Notes: generated by a model from the sequence alone, not told the origin. 64,000 nt of DNA from Shinella zoogloeoides (GCF_030733845.1 NZ_CP132312.1:124001-188000), one strand, 5' to 3'. Positions 16,923 to 26,784 are shown, counted from the first letter of the stretch. Numbers and translations are program-made.

Positions 16923-17699
16923 TCAAACCTGCAGGATCGAGGAAACGAGGAGCTGGGTATAGGCTTCGCGCGGATCGTCGAGCACGCGGTCCGTCAGGCC
17001 CTGCTCGATGACGAGGCCGTCCTTCATCACCATCATGCGGTGGGAGAGAAGGCGGGCGACGGCAAGGTCGTGCGTGACGATGATCGCCGAAAGGCCAAGA
17101 TCCTGCACGAGGCCGCGCAAGAGATCGAGCAGGCGCGCCTGCACCGAGACGTCGAGGCCGCCGGTCGGCTCGTCCATGAAGATGAGGCGCGGCGAGGTGA
17201 CGAGGTTGCGGGCGATCTGCAGGCGCTGGCGCATGCCGCCGGAAAAGGCGCGCGGCTGGTCGTCGATACGGTCCACGCTGATCTCGACGCGGCCGAGCCA
17301 GTTGCCGGCCGTCTCGCGAATATTGCCGTAGTGCCGCTCGCCGACCGCCATCAGCCGCTCGCCGACATTGGCGCCGGCCGACACGGCCATGCGCAGGCCG
17401 TCCGCCGGGTTCTGGTGCACGAAGCCCCAGTCCGTGCGCATCAGGAAGCGACGCTCCGCCTCGCTCATACGGGAAAGGTCGCGCATGCCGCCGTCGCGCA
17501 TGCGGTATTCGACCGAGCCGGAGGTCGGCATCAGGCGGGTGGCAAGGCAGTTGAGCAGGGTCGTCTTACCGGAGCCGGATTCGCCGACGATGGCCAGCAC
17601 TTCGCCCGGCCAAAGATCAAAGGAGACGTTCTGGCAGCCGATGCGTGCGCCATAGAATTTCGAGATGTCGCGGACCTTGAGAAGGGGGGTGTCGGTCAT
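16923..17699 (-). CDS. phnK: C-P lyase complex ABC-type protein PhnK
   Basis: 258-residue ABC ATPase-like subunit that docks on the PhnGHIJ core complex. Walker A is GESGSGKTT, the signature is FSGGMRQRLQIARNL, and Walker B is LIFMDEPTGGLD. It resembles oligopeptide-type ABC ATPases but the phn context is unambiguous. It is separated from phnJ by a 196-base gap occupied by a double-palindrome repeat, unlike the tight spacing elsewhere in the operon. Confidence 0.94.
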   Translation of the reverse strand: MTDTPLLKVRDISKFYGARIGCQNVSFDLWPGEVLAIVGESGSGKTTLLNCLATRLMPTSGSVEYRMRDGGMRDLSRMSEAERRFLMRTDWGFVHQNPADGLRMAVSAGANVGERLMAVGERHYGNIRETAGNWLGRVEISVDRIDDQPRAFSGGMRQRLQIARNLVTSPRLIFMDEPTGGLDVSVQARLLDLLRGLVQDLGLSAIIVTHDLAVARLLSHRMMVMKDGLVIEQGLTDRVLDDPREAYTQLLVSSILQV

Positions 17700-17731
17700 C
17701 GGGTAGCCTCCATGGTGCGGGAGGCGGCAAT

Positions 17732-17886
17732 ACCCCCCTCTGCCCTGCCGGGCATCTCCCCCTCAAGGGGGGAGATTGGGTGGAGCACCGTTTCGTCCAT
17801 CTCTAACGTTGCTGTCTGAGTGAGGTTTTTGCCGCTTGCCGATCTCCCCCCTTGAGGGGGAGATGCCCGGCAGGGCAGAGGGGGGT
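17732..17886. repeat. RIME-like double-palindrome intergenic element inside the phn operon
   Basis: Two arms of about 45 bases (17732-17776 and 17842-17886) are near-perfect inverted copies of each other, separated by about 65 bases. Each arm contains its own hairpin, ATCTCCCCCTCAAGGGGGGA-like, next to a conserved CTGCCCTGCCGGGCATCTCC segment. This architecture matches the mosaic palindromic elements (RIME type) scattered between genes in Rhizobiaceae. It sits between phnJ and phnK and may act as mRNA-stabilising structure; I cannot check for other copies outside the window. Confidence 0.75.
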
Positions 17887-17895
17887 GAGCACGAC

Positions 17896-18780
17896 TCATT
17901 CGGCGGCCTCCTTGTCATACGCCAAGTGCCCGCGATGGCCGTTGGCGCAGCGTTCCTCGCAATGGTCGGTGTCCGAGCAGACGAACATCCGCCCGCCCTT
18001 GTCGTCGAGCACCACTTCGTCGAGATAGACATTCTCCGCGCCGCAGATCGCGCAGGGCTTGTCGAAGGTCTGGATCTCGAAGGGGTGGTCCTCGAAATCG
18101 AGGCTGACGACCTCTGTATAGGGCGGCACGGCGTAGATGCGCTTTTCGCGGCCGGCGCCGAAGAGCTGGAGCGCTTCCGACATGTGCATCTTCGGATTGT
18201 CGAATTTCGGCGTCGGCGACGGGTCCATGACGTAGCGGCCCTCCACCTTCACCGGATAGGCGTAGGTCGTCGCGATATGGCCGTTGCGCGCGATGTCCTC
18301 GTAGAGCTTGACGTGCATCAGGCCGTATTCTTCCAGCGCATGCATCTTGCGCGTCTCGGTCTCGCGCGGCTCGAGGAAGCGCAAGGGTTCGGGGATCGGC
18401 ACCTGGTAGACGAGCGTCTGGCCGGCGGCGAGCGTTTCCTCGGGGATGCGGTGGCGCGTCTGGATGATCGTCGCCTCGCGGGTCTTCGTCGTCACCGCCA
18501 CATTGGCGACCTTCTGGAAGAAGGCGCGGATGGAGACGGCGTTGGTCGTGTCGTCCGCGCCCTGGTCGATGACCTTCAGCACATCGGCGGGGCCGAGGAT
18601 CGCCGCCGTCACCTGCACGCCGCCGGTGCCCCAGCCGTAGGGCATGGGCATTTCGCGCGAGGCGAAGGGCACCTGATAGCCGGGGATCGCGATCGCTTTC
18701 AGGATCGCGCGGCGGATCATGCGTTTCGTCTGTTCGTCGAGATAGGCGAAGTTGTAGGTCGCCAGTTCTGCCGTGCTCAT
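17896..18780 (-). CDS. phnJ: C-P lyase PhnJ (radical SAM carbon-phosphorus lyase)
   Basis: 294-residue catalytic subunit that breaks the carbon-phosphorus bond of ribose 5-phosphate 1-phosphonates using an iron-sulphur cluster and SAM, giving ribose 1,2-cyclic phosphate 5-phosphate plus the alkane. The cysteines lie at 243, 246, 268, 274 and 278; the first four match the E. coli spacing (241, 244, 266, 272), which carries the cluster and the radical cysteine. The ATG at 18780 overlaps the phnI stop by 4 bases. All catalytic residues I can place are present. Confidence 0.96.
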   Translation of the reverse strand: MSTAELATYNFAYLDEQTKRMIRRAILKAIAIPGYQVPFASREMPMPYGWGTGGVQVTAAILGPADVLKVIDQGADDTTNAVSIRAFFQKVANVAVTTKTREATIIQTRHRIPEETLAAGQTLVYQVPIPEPLRFLEPRETETRKMHALEEYGLMHVKLYEDIARNGHIATTYAYPVKVEGRYVMDPSPTPKFDNPKMHMSEALQLFGAGREKRIYAVPPYTEVVSLDFEDHPFEIQTFDKPCAICGAENVYLDEVVLDDKGGRMFVCSDTDHCEERCANGHRGHLAYDKEAAE

Positions 18781-19877
18781 TCTGCGGCCTCCGGAAGTTC
18801 GATATTCTGTGCGACCTCGTATTCGCGGCGCATGCGGCGCACGAGGTCGAGCTCGGCCTGGAAATCCACGTAGTGCGGCAGCTTCAGGTGCTCGACGAAG
18901 CCGGTCGCCTGCACGTTGTCGGAATGGGAGATGACGAATTCCTCGTCCTGCGCAGGCGCCACGACGTCCTCGCCGAATTCCTCCGCGCGTAGCGCCCGGT
19001 CGACCAGCGACATGGCCATGGCCTTGCGCTCGCTTTGGCCGAAGACGAGGCCATAGCCGCGGGTGAACTGCGGCGGGTTCTTCGCCGAGCCCTTGAACTG
19101 GGCGATCATCTGGCATTCAGTGACCTGGATGCGGCCGAGCGAGACGGAAAAGCCGAGTTCCGGCATGTCCAGCTCCACCTCGACCTCACCGATGCGCACT
19201 TCGCCGACGAAGGGATGGGTGCGGGCGTAGCCGCGCTGGGTGGAATAGCCGAGCGCCAGCAGGAAGCCCTCGTCGCCGCGGGCAAGCGCCTGCAGGCGCA
19301 AGTCCCGCGCCATCGGGAATTCCAGCGGCTCGCGCGTGATATCCCCAGCGATATGGCCCTCGGGCATGCTGCCATCGTCCTCGACAAGGCCTTCGCCGGC
19401 GAGAATGTCGGAAACGCGCATGACCGGCTCGCCGGCCTCGCCGCGCTCCAGCGGTGCATCGACCGCCTCGTCCGTCAGCAGCGACGGGTCGAGCAGGCGG
19501 TGGGTATAGTCGAAGGTCGGCCCGAGAAGCTGGCCGCCCGGCAGGTCCTTGTAGGTCGCGGACACGCGGCGCTCGACCAGCATCGCGCCGGTCTCGACCG
19601 GTTTGGAATAGCCGAAACGCGGCAGCGTCGTGCGGTAGGCACGCAGGATGAAGATCGCCTCGATCATGTCGCCGCGCGCCTGCCGGACGGCAAGCGCCGC
19701 GAGCGCGCGGTCATAGAGCGAGGCTTCCGCCATCACGCGGTCGACGGCAAGGCCGAGCTGGGCGACGATCTGCTCGATGCCGATGGCCGGCAGCGAGCGG
19801 TCGCCGCGCCGGCGGTCGGCGAGAAGGCGGTGGGCGTTGGAGATGGCGGCTTCGCCACCCTTGACGGCAACATACAT
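18777..19877 (-). CDS. phnI: C-P lyase core subunit PhnI
   Basis: 366-residue subunit of the PhnGHIJ core. PhnI has nucleosidase activity alone and, with PhnG, PhnH and PhnL, displaces adenine from ATP by the phosphonate. The protein starts MYVAVKGGEAAISNAHRLLA, a strong family signature, and contains KDLPGGQLLGPTFDYTHRLLD and HLKLPHYVDFQAELDL, both typical. The ATG at 19877 follows phnH by 2 bases and has a GGAGG sequence upstream. Confidence 0.96.
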   Translation of the reverse strand: MYVAVKGGEAAISNAHRLLADRRRGDRSLPAIGIEQIVAQLGLAVDRVMAEASLYDRALAALAVRQARGDMIEAIFILRAYRTTLPRFGYSKPVETGAMLVERRVSATYKDLPGGQLLGPTFDYTHRLLDPSLLTDEAVDAPLERGEAGEPVMRVSDILAGEGLVEDDGSMPEGHIAGDITREPLEFPMARDLRLQALARGDEGFLLALGYSTQRGYARTHPFVGEVRIGEVEVELDMPELGFSVSLGRIQVTECQMIAQFKGSAKNPPQFTRGYGLVFGQSERKAMAMSLVDRALRAEEFGEDVVAPAQDEEFVISHSDNVQATGFVEHLKLPHYVDFQAELDLVRRMRREYEVAQNIELPEAAE

Positions 19878-19879
19878 GG

Positions 19880-20485
19880 TCAGGCCTCCTTCACGCGAAG
19901 AACGGTGGTACGCGGCAGGCACAGGATATTGTCGCCGGCAACGAGGATCAGATCGACGCCGCGCGGGAAGCTCTGGTGGTTCTCCGACCAGAAATGCGCG
20001 AACATGTCCGGCAGGCCGACGGGTGCGATCTCCTCCTGGCTGCGGATGCCGGGCCCGGTCAGGACCAGCGGACGCCCGCCCTCGAAGGAGGCGATCTCGA
20101 CGATTAGCGTCGTCGAGCGATCCGGATATTCCTGCGTGCCCTGCGCGAAGAGGCAGAGATTGGGCAACATCGCGCCCTGCTCCACGAAGGCGAAGCGGGC
20201 GTTCTGGCGCTCGTCGGTGACGGGCGAACCGGCATTGAAGGCAAGCCAGCCGGGCAGTGCCGAGGCGGCGAGCGCCGGAGTCAGCCAGACCGGCGTGTCA
20301 TGATCGCAGAGCGTCAGCGCGACTGCGCCGGCGGCCGGGCTTAGCGGCTTGGGCGGCAGGACGCTTGCGGTTACGTGGCCGACCGTGCCGGGGCGGGCCA
20401 TGCAGTCCATCAGCGTGCGGAAGACCGCCTGGGCCTCGAACACCGGCTCCTGGAAACCGCCGGCAAAGGCAAGTGTGTCTGTCAT
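19880..20485 (-). CDS. phnH: C-P lyase subunit PhnH
   Basis: 201-residue subunit of the C-P lyase core complex, with a PLP-transferase-like fold but no cofactor. Family features are the start GGFQEPVFEAQAVFRTLMDCMARPGT and the region AFVEQGAMLPNLCLFAQGTQEYPDRS. The ATG overlaps the phnG stop by one base. The open frame extends upstream through phnG without conserved sequence. Confidence 0.94.
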   Translation of the reverse strand: MTDTLAFAGGFQEPVFEAQAVFRTLMDCMARPGTVGHVTASVLPPKPLSPAAGAVALTLCDHDTPVWLTPALAASALPGWLAFNAGSPVTDERQNARFAFVEQGAMLPNLCLFAQGTQEYPDRSTTLIVEIASFEGGRPLVLTGPGIRSQEEIAPVGLPDMFAHFWSENHQSFPRGVDLILVAGDNILCLPRTTVLRVKEA

Positions 20486-20964
20486 CAGTCCTCTCCGCGA
20501 ACCATGGTGAAGAAATCGACGCGGGTGGCGGCCGTCTGGCGGGCCGTGGCCGCATCCTCTTCCGCTACGCGCGTGGCGATGGCGCCAAGCAGGGTTTCCA
20601 CCGCGGCCTTGCTGTCCGGCCGCTGGAACAGCGCGTCGAAGATCGCCGCCAGCCTCGCCTTGGCGCCGTCCGTGCCGAGCGCTTGGCCATGACCGACCGT
20701 GCCGTCCTCCAGGCGGATGCTGGCGCGGCTCACCGTCGCCTCGCCGAGGTTGAACGGCGCACCGCCGCCGCCGATGCGGCCGCGCACCATGACGAGGCCC
20801 GTTTCCGGTCCGCGCACGGGCTGCACTGTCGGCTTGTCGCCGAGCGCGTCCCACGCCGCCTGCAATTCGGCCCGGCTCGCCTTCGCCAGCAGGCCCATCG
20901 CCTTCTGCCGGTCGGTAGCCGCACTCGCCGCGGCCGCTTCGGCAGTTTTTTGAAAGGATGTCAT
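20485..20964 (-). CDS. phnG: C-P lyase subunit PhnG
   Basis: 159-residue first gene of the C-P lyase operon; with PhnH and PhnI it forms the core complex. The segment TGLVMVRGRIGGGGAPFNLGEATVSRASI is the strongest family match, near residues 55-85. The ATG at 20964 is preceded by a short leader that holds a palindromic GTCTAGAC and a Pho-box-like site, shared with the divergent regulator phnF. Confidence 0.94.
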   Translation of the reverse strand: MTSFQKTAEAAAASAATDRQKAMGLLAKASRAELQAAWDALGDKPTVQPVRGPETGLVMVRGRIGGGGAPFNLGEATVSRASIRLEDGTVGHGQALGTDGAKARLAAIFDALFQRPDSKAAVETLLGAIATRVAEEDAATARQTAATRVDFFTMVRGED

Positions 20965-20980
20965 TGCCTCATCTCCAAAT

Positions 20981-20996
20981 GTCTATTAGTCTAGAC
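20981..20996. promoter_or_regulatory. Candidate PhnF operator
   Basis: A perfect 8-base palindrome GTCTAGAC (20989-20996) preceded by a second GTCTA half (20981-20985) lies 25 bases before the phnG ATG. PhnF regulators of the HutC/GntR family are known to bind short palindromes with GTCTAGAC-like or GTATAGAC-like cores, so this is the likely autoregulatory and phn-repressing site. Confidence 0.5.
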
Positions 20997-21031
20997 AACT
21001 AAACATCTAAGTCTGGTCTTAATCGGTCGGG

Positions 21032-21049
21032 ATGACAAGGGTGTGACAG
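21032..21049 (-). promoter_or_regulatory. Pho-box-like PhoB site upstream of phnG
   Basis: Minus-strand CTGTCACACCCTTGTCAT has two TGTCA repeats 11 bases apart, the spacing of a PhoB half-site pair, with 12 of 18 matches to the consensus. It lies about 68 bases before phnG and 21 bases before phnF, so phosphate limitation could induce the C-P lyase operon and affect phnF. Confidence 0.55.
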
Positions 21050-21070
21050 AGGGCAATCGCGGGGGCGAAA

Positions 21071-21823
21071 ATGGTGGAACGGCAATCGGGCGTGGCGCTC
21101 TGGCGGCAGATCGCGGACCGCATGCGCCTTGCGATAAACAATGGCGATTTCGACCAGACGGGCATGATGCCGCCGGAAATGGCGCTGGCCAGCCGCTTCG
21201 GCGTCAACCGCCATACGGTGCGCAGCGCCATGGCGGCGCTGGCGGAGGAAGGAATCGTCCGGCCCATCCAGGGCATCGGCACGCGCATCGAGCGCCGCGA
21301 CCGCCTGCGCTTTCCCATCTCGCGCCGTACCCGCTTCTCGCAGGGCCTCGGCAACCAGACGCGCGACCTCGAAGGCAAGTTGCTGGGGTCGGCGACGGAG
21401 GTTGCGCCTGCCCTCGTGGCGGAAGCGCTCGGGTTGGCGACAGGTTCGCTTTGCGTGCGCCTCGAAACGGTCAACAGCGCCGACAAGCGGCCGATATCCT
21501 GCGGGACGCACTACTTTCCGGCCGAGCGCTTCGGCGACATCGCCGCCGTTTACGACCGGACGCGATCGATCACCGCCTCCTTCCGCGAACTCGGCGTGCC
21601 GGACTATGTGCGCCGGTCGACGGAGATATCGGCCATTCACGCCGAGGGCGAAGACATGCGGCACCTGAAGCTTTCGCCGGGCGCGATCATTCTCGTCGCG
21701 GCGGCGGTGAACACCGATCTCGACGGCACGCCGATCCAGTTCTCCCGCACGCGCTTTGCCGCCGACCGGGTCAAGCTGACGGTCGAGCCGGAAGCAGAGG
21801 CTATTTCCGGCAGCACAGGATGA
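21071..21823 (+). CDS. phnF: Phosphonate-cluster transcriptional regulator PhnF (GntR/HutC family)
   Basis: 250-residue DNA-binding regulator. The N-terminal winged helix shows PPEMALASRFGVNRHTVRSA and a wing ending GIGTRIERR; the C-terminal half is a UTRA ligand-binding domain. It is divergent from phnG and probably represses the phn genes, binding the palindrome in the shared promoter region. Its 3' end overlaps the convergent methyltransferase gene by 23 bases. Confidence 0.92.
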   Translation: MVERQSGVALWRQIADRMRLAINNGDFDQTGMMPPEMALASRFGVNRHTVRSAMAALAEEGIVRPIQGIGTRIERRDRLRFPISRRTRFSQGLGNQTRDLEGKLLGSATEVAPALVAEALGLATGSLCVRLETVNSADKRPISCGTHYFPAERFGDIAAVYDRTRSITASFRELGVPDYVRRSTEISAIHAEGEDMRHLKLSPGAIILVAAAVNTDLDGTPIQFSRTRFAADRVKLTVEPEAEAISGSTG

Positions 21824-22576
21824 AGCGGCGATAGAGCAGCGTGCGCAGCTTGTTGCGCAGATCCGCCGTGCGGCGCTGCGCGGCCGCAATCGGCGCATGC
21901 GAGCCGATCGTCATGTCCCGGAAGCCGGCTGCTTCGAGCAGCGGCAGCACGCGCTCGACCGTCAGCCCCTCGCCGAAGGGCAGACGCTCCATGATGCTGG
22001 CGTGGCGATCGCTCATCGCGCCGTCATAATGCGGATCGGTGCCGATGAACCTGTCGACGACCGCGATCGCGCGGCTGGCCAGCCGGCCGAGCCGGGTGGG
22101 TGCGGCCCAGTCGCCATCGAAGAACAGCAGTGTGCCGCCGGGCTTCAGCATGCGATGCCACTCGCGGAATGCCTGCTCCGGCGTCGTCAGCGTCCAGACG
22201 AGATGGCGGCAGACGATGGCGTCGTAGCTCTCGTCCGGCTCCATCGGGTTTTCCGCATCGGCAAGCACGAAACGAAGTCCCCTCGCCCCGGCATGCTTTC
22301 GGCGTGCGACCGCCAGCATCGCCTCTGAAAAATCGAGCGCCGTCACATCATGGCCAAGTGAGAGCAGCAGCCGCGTCACCTCCCCCGTGCCGCAGGCAAG
22401 CTCCAGCACCCGGCGCGGCTCGGGGCCGAGGCGCTCGCGGATCGCTGCCGCCCAGGCGTCGAATTCCGGGCCTTGCGGAATGCGGTGACCGAAGGCGAGG
22501 TCGAAGGTTTCGGACCGGCTAGACCAGTAGTCGCGGATGTCTTCCTTGAGATGGCTGTTGGAAAGCCGGCCGTGCA

Positions 22577-22580
<4 letters not shown>
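21801..22580 (-). CDS. Class I SAM-dependent methyltransferase in the cobalamin-riboswitch operon
   Basis: 259-residue enzyme of the UbiE/Methyltransf_11 type. Motif I is VLELACGTGEVTRLL near residue 53; FVLADAENPMEPDESYDAIV supplies motifs II-III, followed by MLKPGGTLLFF. The C-terminal third is basic and unrecognised. It is the last gene of an ABC-importer operon under a cobalamin riboswitch; the ATGA overlap with the ATPase gene implies co-translation. The substrate is unknown; a role with an imported corrinoid or metallophore is only inference. Two adjacent ATG codons (22580, 22577) could start it. Confidence 0.82.
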
Positions 22581-23379
<799 letters not shown>

Positions 23380-23383
<4 letters not shown>

Positions 23384-24408
23384 CGCGCCGTTCTCCTCTG
23401 GCTGAGGATGAGTGCGAAGGCCGGTGCGCCGAACAGCGCCGTGATGACGCCGATCGGAAGCACCTGGCCCGGGATGATGACGCGCGACAGGACGTCCGCG
23501 GCGATCATGAAGATGGCGCCGATCAGGGCGGAAGCGGGCAGCAGGAGCCCATGCCGGACGCCGACCACCATGCGCGCGGCATGGGGAATGACGAGGCCGA
23601 CGAAGCCGATCGAGCCGACGATGGAGACCATGGTCGCGGTCATCAGCGCGGAGATGGCGATCAGCACGACATAGACGCGGCGCACCGGGATGCCGAGCGA
23701 GGCGGCCGATTCCGCGCCGAAGGTGAAGGCATCGAGCGCGCGCGCATGCCAGAGGCAGACGATGAGGCCGGCGATTGCGACGGGAAGCGCCAGCCAGACA
23801 TCCGGCCAGCGCACGCCGGAGAGATTGCCGAGCAGCCAGAACATGATGCCGCGCGCCTGTTCCGCGCTCGCCGCCTTGGTGACGATGAAGGAGGTGAGCG
23901 CGTTGAAGAGCTGCGAGCCCGCGATGCCGGCAAGGATGATCGCGCCCGTTCCCCGCCCCGCGCGGACGGCAAGCGCGCTGACGAGGCCGAAAGCGACCAG
24001 CGCGCCGACGAACGCCCCGGCAGGCAGCGTCAGCGCGCCGGCCCCGACGCCGAGGATCGCGACGCTGACCGCGCCCGTAGAGGCGCCTGCCGAGATGCCG
24101 AGGATATAGGGATCGGCGAGCGCATTGCGCAGGAGCGATTGCAGCACGACGCCGCACAGCGCGAGCGCGGAGCCGCAGCAGGCCGCCACCACCGCCCGGC
24201 TCAGCCGGTAGTTCCAGATGATGCCCTCGTCGATGGGCTCCAGCGGATAGCCGGCATGCCAGAGGCGGTTGGCCACCGTCTTTCCCACCACGTCGAGCGG
24301 TATCGCCGTCTCGCCCACTGCCGCTCCGATGCCGAGCGCGAAAAGCAGCAGCACGAGCGCCGCGGAAGCGGCGCCCGTGCGGAGCAGAAGGGGGTGATCG
24401 GCGGTCAC
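23380..24408 (-). CDS. ABC importer permease, FecCD/BtuC family
   Basis: 342-residue membrane protein with about ten helices. The family motif SLLRNALADPYILGISAGAS lies near residue 95 and GFVGLVIPHAARMVVG near residue 255, both typical of BtuC/FecCD permeases. The GTG at 24408 forms a GTGA overlap with the stop of the binding protein and starts the conserved sequence (MTADHPLLLRTG); the longer open frame overlaps the binding-protein gene and is not credible. Confidence 0.88.
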
Positions 24409-25442
24409 TTTGCGAGGCCAGCCTTCTCGATCGCATCGGCAAGAAGCTCGATGCCCTCGATCGTGCGGATCGTCGGGTTCATCGCCTGCGCGTCCATGTC
24501 GAAGACATGGCCGTTCGTGACGGCCGGCATCAGGCTTGCGACCGGGTCGGTCTTCAGGAAGTCGAGCTTGGCTTCGAGGCTGTCGAGCGGATAGCGGCGG
24601 CGTTCCATCGAGCCGGCGACGATCATCGTCGGGGACGCCTTGGCGATGGTCTCCCAGCCGACGGTCGGCCATTCGTCGTCGGTCTTGATGATGTTCTCGA
24701 TGCCGAGCGCCGACATGATGTAGCCCGGCGCGCCGTTCTTTCCGGCGACATAGGGATCGGCATCGGCGGCGCTGGAGAACCAGAAGACGGCCGAAAGCTT
24801 GCCGCCGGCAGCGGCAACCTTCGTCCGGGCCGCCTCCTCGCGCTTTTTCAGCGCCGCGACGACCTCTTCGCCCTTTTCCTTGACGTTGTAGATCGCGGCC
24901 AGCTCGCGGACCTCCTGATAGACGAGCTCCATGGTGAAGACCTGGTGGCGCACGCCATCGCTTGCCGCGCTGTTCTCCTTGCCGACGCAATCGGACGGCG
25001 AGGTATAGACGGGGATGCCGAGTTCCTCGAACTGCTCGGGCTTGGCGACGACGCCTTCCGGCCCGATCTGCCACTGGAACTGCACGGTGACGATATCGGG
25101 GTTCTTGGCGAGCACGCTTTCGAAGCTCGGCTCGTTGTCGGCGAGGCGGTCGATCTTGGCGTTGACCTCCTCATAGCCCTTGAGCACCGGCCCGACCCAG
25201 AGGGCCGTGCCCACGACCTTGTCGGCAAGGCCGAGCATATAGAGGATTTCGGTGGAGCTCTGGCCGATCGAAACGGTCTGCGTCGGCGCCTTCTGGAAGG
25301 TGACCGGGCGGCCGCAATTTTCGAATGTCAGCGGATACTGCGTCTCGGCGGCCTGGGCCGCGCCGGCTGCAAGAAGGGCGGCGGCGCCGGCAAGAGCGGA
25401 AAGGAAGGATGCGGCGCGAGTGGCCGCGGGGAACATGGTCAT
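24405..25442 (-). CDS. Periplasmic binding protein, BtuF/FepB family
   Basis: 345-residue substrate-binding protein of the cluster that handles siderophores and cobalamin. The signal peptide spans about residues 1-31 (ending AAGAAQAAE). Characteristic segments are TVSIGQSSTEILYMLGLADKVVG and DIVTVQFQWQ. First gene of the operon behind the cobalamin riboswitch; a 165-base leader separates it from the aptamer. Cobalamin is the likely ligand by regulation, but a cobalt or iron chelate cannot be excluded. Confidence 0.88.
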   Translation of the reverse strand: MTMFPAATRAASFLSALAGAAALLAAGAAQAAETQYPLTFENCGRPVTFQKAPTQTVSIGQSSTEILYMLGLADKVVGTALWVGPVLKGYEEVNAKIDRLADNEPSFESVLAKNPDIVTVQFQWQIGPEGVVAKPEQFEELGIPVYTSPSDCVGKENSAASDGVRHQVFTMELVYQEVRELAAIYNVKEKGEEVVAALKKREEAARTKVAAAGGKLSAVFWFSSAADADPYVAGKNGAPGYIMSALGIENIIKTDDEWPTVGWETIAKASPTMIVAGSMERRRYPLDSLEAKLDFLKTDPVASLMPAVTNGHVFDMDAQAMNPTIRTIEGIELLADAIEKAGLAK

Positions 25443-25609
25443 GGATTTCTCCCGGAAAGATGAAAGCGTGCGGGCTCAGGCGACAGGCCGCGAAGGGCCA
25501 GGCGCGTTCGGTCGGGAGAAAACGAAGGGAAGCCTGCCGTAGGCGGCAGCCGGAATCGTCATGGCGTCTCCTGTTCCGGGCATCCCCGCCCGTGACTGGG
25601 ATTGTTGCT

Positions 25610-25812
25610 CTGACGGCAGGTCTCCTGGCTCACGGATATCTGCGACCTGTCTGCCTTCCCGCGGAAACCGCAGTGGCATGACGCCGAACGCGTCCAAGGA
25701 CAGGCGGCAATCCGCCTACAGTTGCGGGGGCAGCCACGGAATGGGTCCCTGTTGGGTCGTCCGCACCGTGTTCCCTATTAATCCCCTGGGAGTCATCCTT
25801 CAGGGAACCGTC
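25610..25812 (-). ncRNA. Cobalamin riboswitch
   Basis: On the minus strand the leader shows the landmarks of a cobalamin aptamer in order: GGTTCCCTGAAGGA near the 5' end, GGGAACACGGTGCGG, the invariant GCTGCCCCCGCAACTGTA (25718-25735), a CCACTGCGGTTTCCGCGG hairpin, and the B12 box GCCAGGAGACCTGCC (25615-25629). High adenosylcobalamin is expected to switch off the downstream binding-protein/permease/ATPase/methyltransferase operon. Boundaries are approximate to a few bases. Confidence 0.93.
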
Positions 25813-25819
25813 GGCCCAT

Positions 25820-25848
25820 CCTTAGTCCGCGCCGCGCGGCAGCGTCAA
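25820..25848 (-). promoter_or_regulatory. Candidate sigma-70 promoter of the riboswitch operon
   Basis: Minus-strand TTGACG (25843-25848) and CTAAGG (25820-25825) are 17 bases apart. A transcript would begin near 25812, exactly at the 5' end of the cobalamin aptamer, which supports the assignment. Confidence 0.55.
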
Positions 25849-25862
25849 GGCAGGGATGGCGA

Positions 25863-26717
25863 TCAGGTCTCGAAATCGCCGAAGACGTCCTGCAGGCGCG
25901 TCAGCGTATCGACGCGCTCACTGACGGCGTCCCCCATGACGACGATGACATTGCTGAGCATCAGGTCCATGACGGCCGTCATGGTGGCGGCGCCGTCCCA
26001 GAGCGGGCCGTGCGAGCCGGGCACGATCAGGCAGATGTCGGAGACTTCGGGTCCCCAGGGGCAGAATTCGTCGGTCAGCAGCACGACCTTGACGCCGGCG
26101 CGCCGCGCCTCCAGCGCCAGCGGCCGGGCCTTTGCGGCGAAGCGGCGCACATCGTGCAGGAACAGCAGACGCCCGTCGACGGAGCCGTCGAGAAGCTCGG
26201 CATAGGTGCCGTTGAGGCCATCGACGAACTGCACGCGCGGGCGGGTGTAGGAAAGCTGGCTGGCGAAATACTGCGCGATGCCGCGCACGTTCTGGTATGC
26301 GGCGACATAGACTTCGCTTGCCCCGATCAGCGCGTCGATCGTCTGCTGCCATTCGGGCGCATTGGTGATGGCGTAGATTTGGCCGAGATTGTCGATCTGC
26401 TGCTGGATGAGGCCGGCGAGCAGCTTGCCTTCCTTGCGGTCCTGCTCCAGCCGATCGACCTGGCCCTTGACCTGCCAGGCGGGATTGGAACTGCCGTGGC
26501 GCAACTCGTTCTTCAATTCGTCGAGGCCGTCGAAGCCCATGCGGCGCAGATACCGGCCGATGGTCATCGGCGAGAGCTGGAGCCGCTGGGCGATGGAGCG
26601 CGCCGTCTCGAAGGGAAGCTCGGCGAGGTTGCGCTCGATGTAATGGGCGATCAGCTTGTCGGATTTCGACCGCCGGAGGTCGTCGGACTGAACGAGCTTC
26701 ACAATGCGTTTCGACAC
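25863..26717 (-). CDS. RpiR/MurR-family transcriptional regulator
   Basis: 284-residue regulator with an N-terminal HTH_6 domain (LPFETARSIAQRLQLSPMTI then GRYLRRMGF, about residues 33-62) and a C-terminal SIS sugar-phosphate-type sensing domain (VYVAAYQNVRGIAQYFASQL; VKVVLLTDEFCPWGPEVSD). The GTG at 26717 has an excellent GAGAGGGGC ribosome binding site; the frame extends 20 codons further without support. It follows the polyamine-type binding-protein gene by 67 bases on the same strand and probably controls that gene and the divergent permease operon. Confidence 0.88.
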   Translation of the reverse strand: MSKRIVKLVQSDDLRRSKSDKLIAHYIERNLAELPFETARSIAQRLQLSPMTIGRYLRRMGFDGLDELKNELRHGSSNPAWQVKGQVDRLEQDRKEGKLLAGLIQQQIDNLGQIYAITNAPEWQQTIDALIGASEVYVAAYQNVRGIAQYFASQLSYTRPRVQFVDGLNGTYAELLDGSVDGRLLFLHDVRRFAAKARPLALEARRAGVKVVLLTDEFCPWGPEVSDICLIVPGSHGPLWDGAATMTAVMDLMLSNVIVVMGDAVSERVDTLTRLQDVFGDFET

Positions 26718-26784
26718 GTCGCCCCTCTCTTCAAGCTCCCGCCCGTCCGGAGACGGGCGGGGATCAACCGCGCTCACACCGCGC

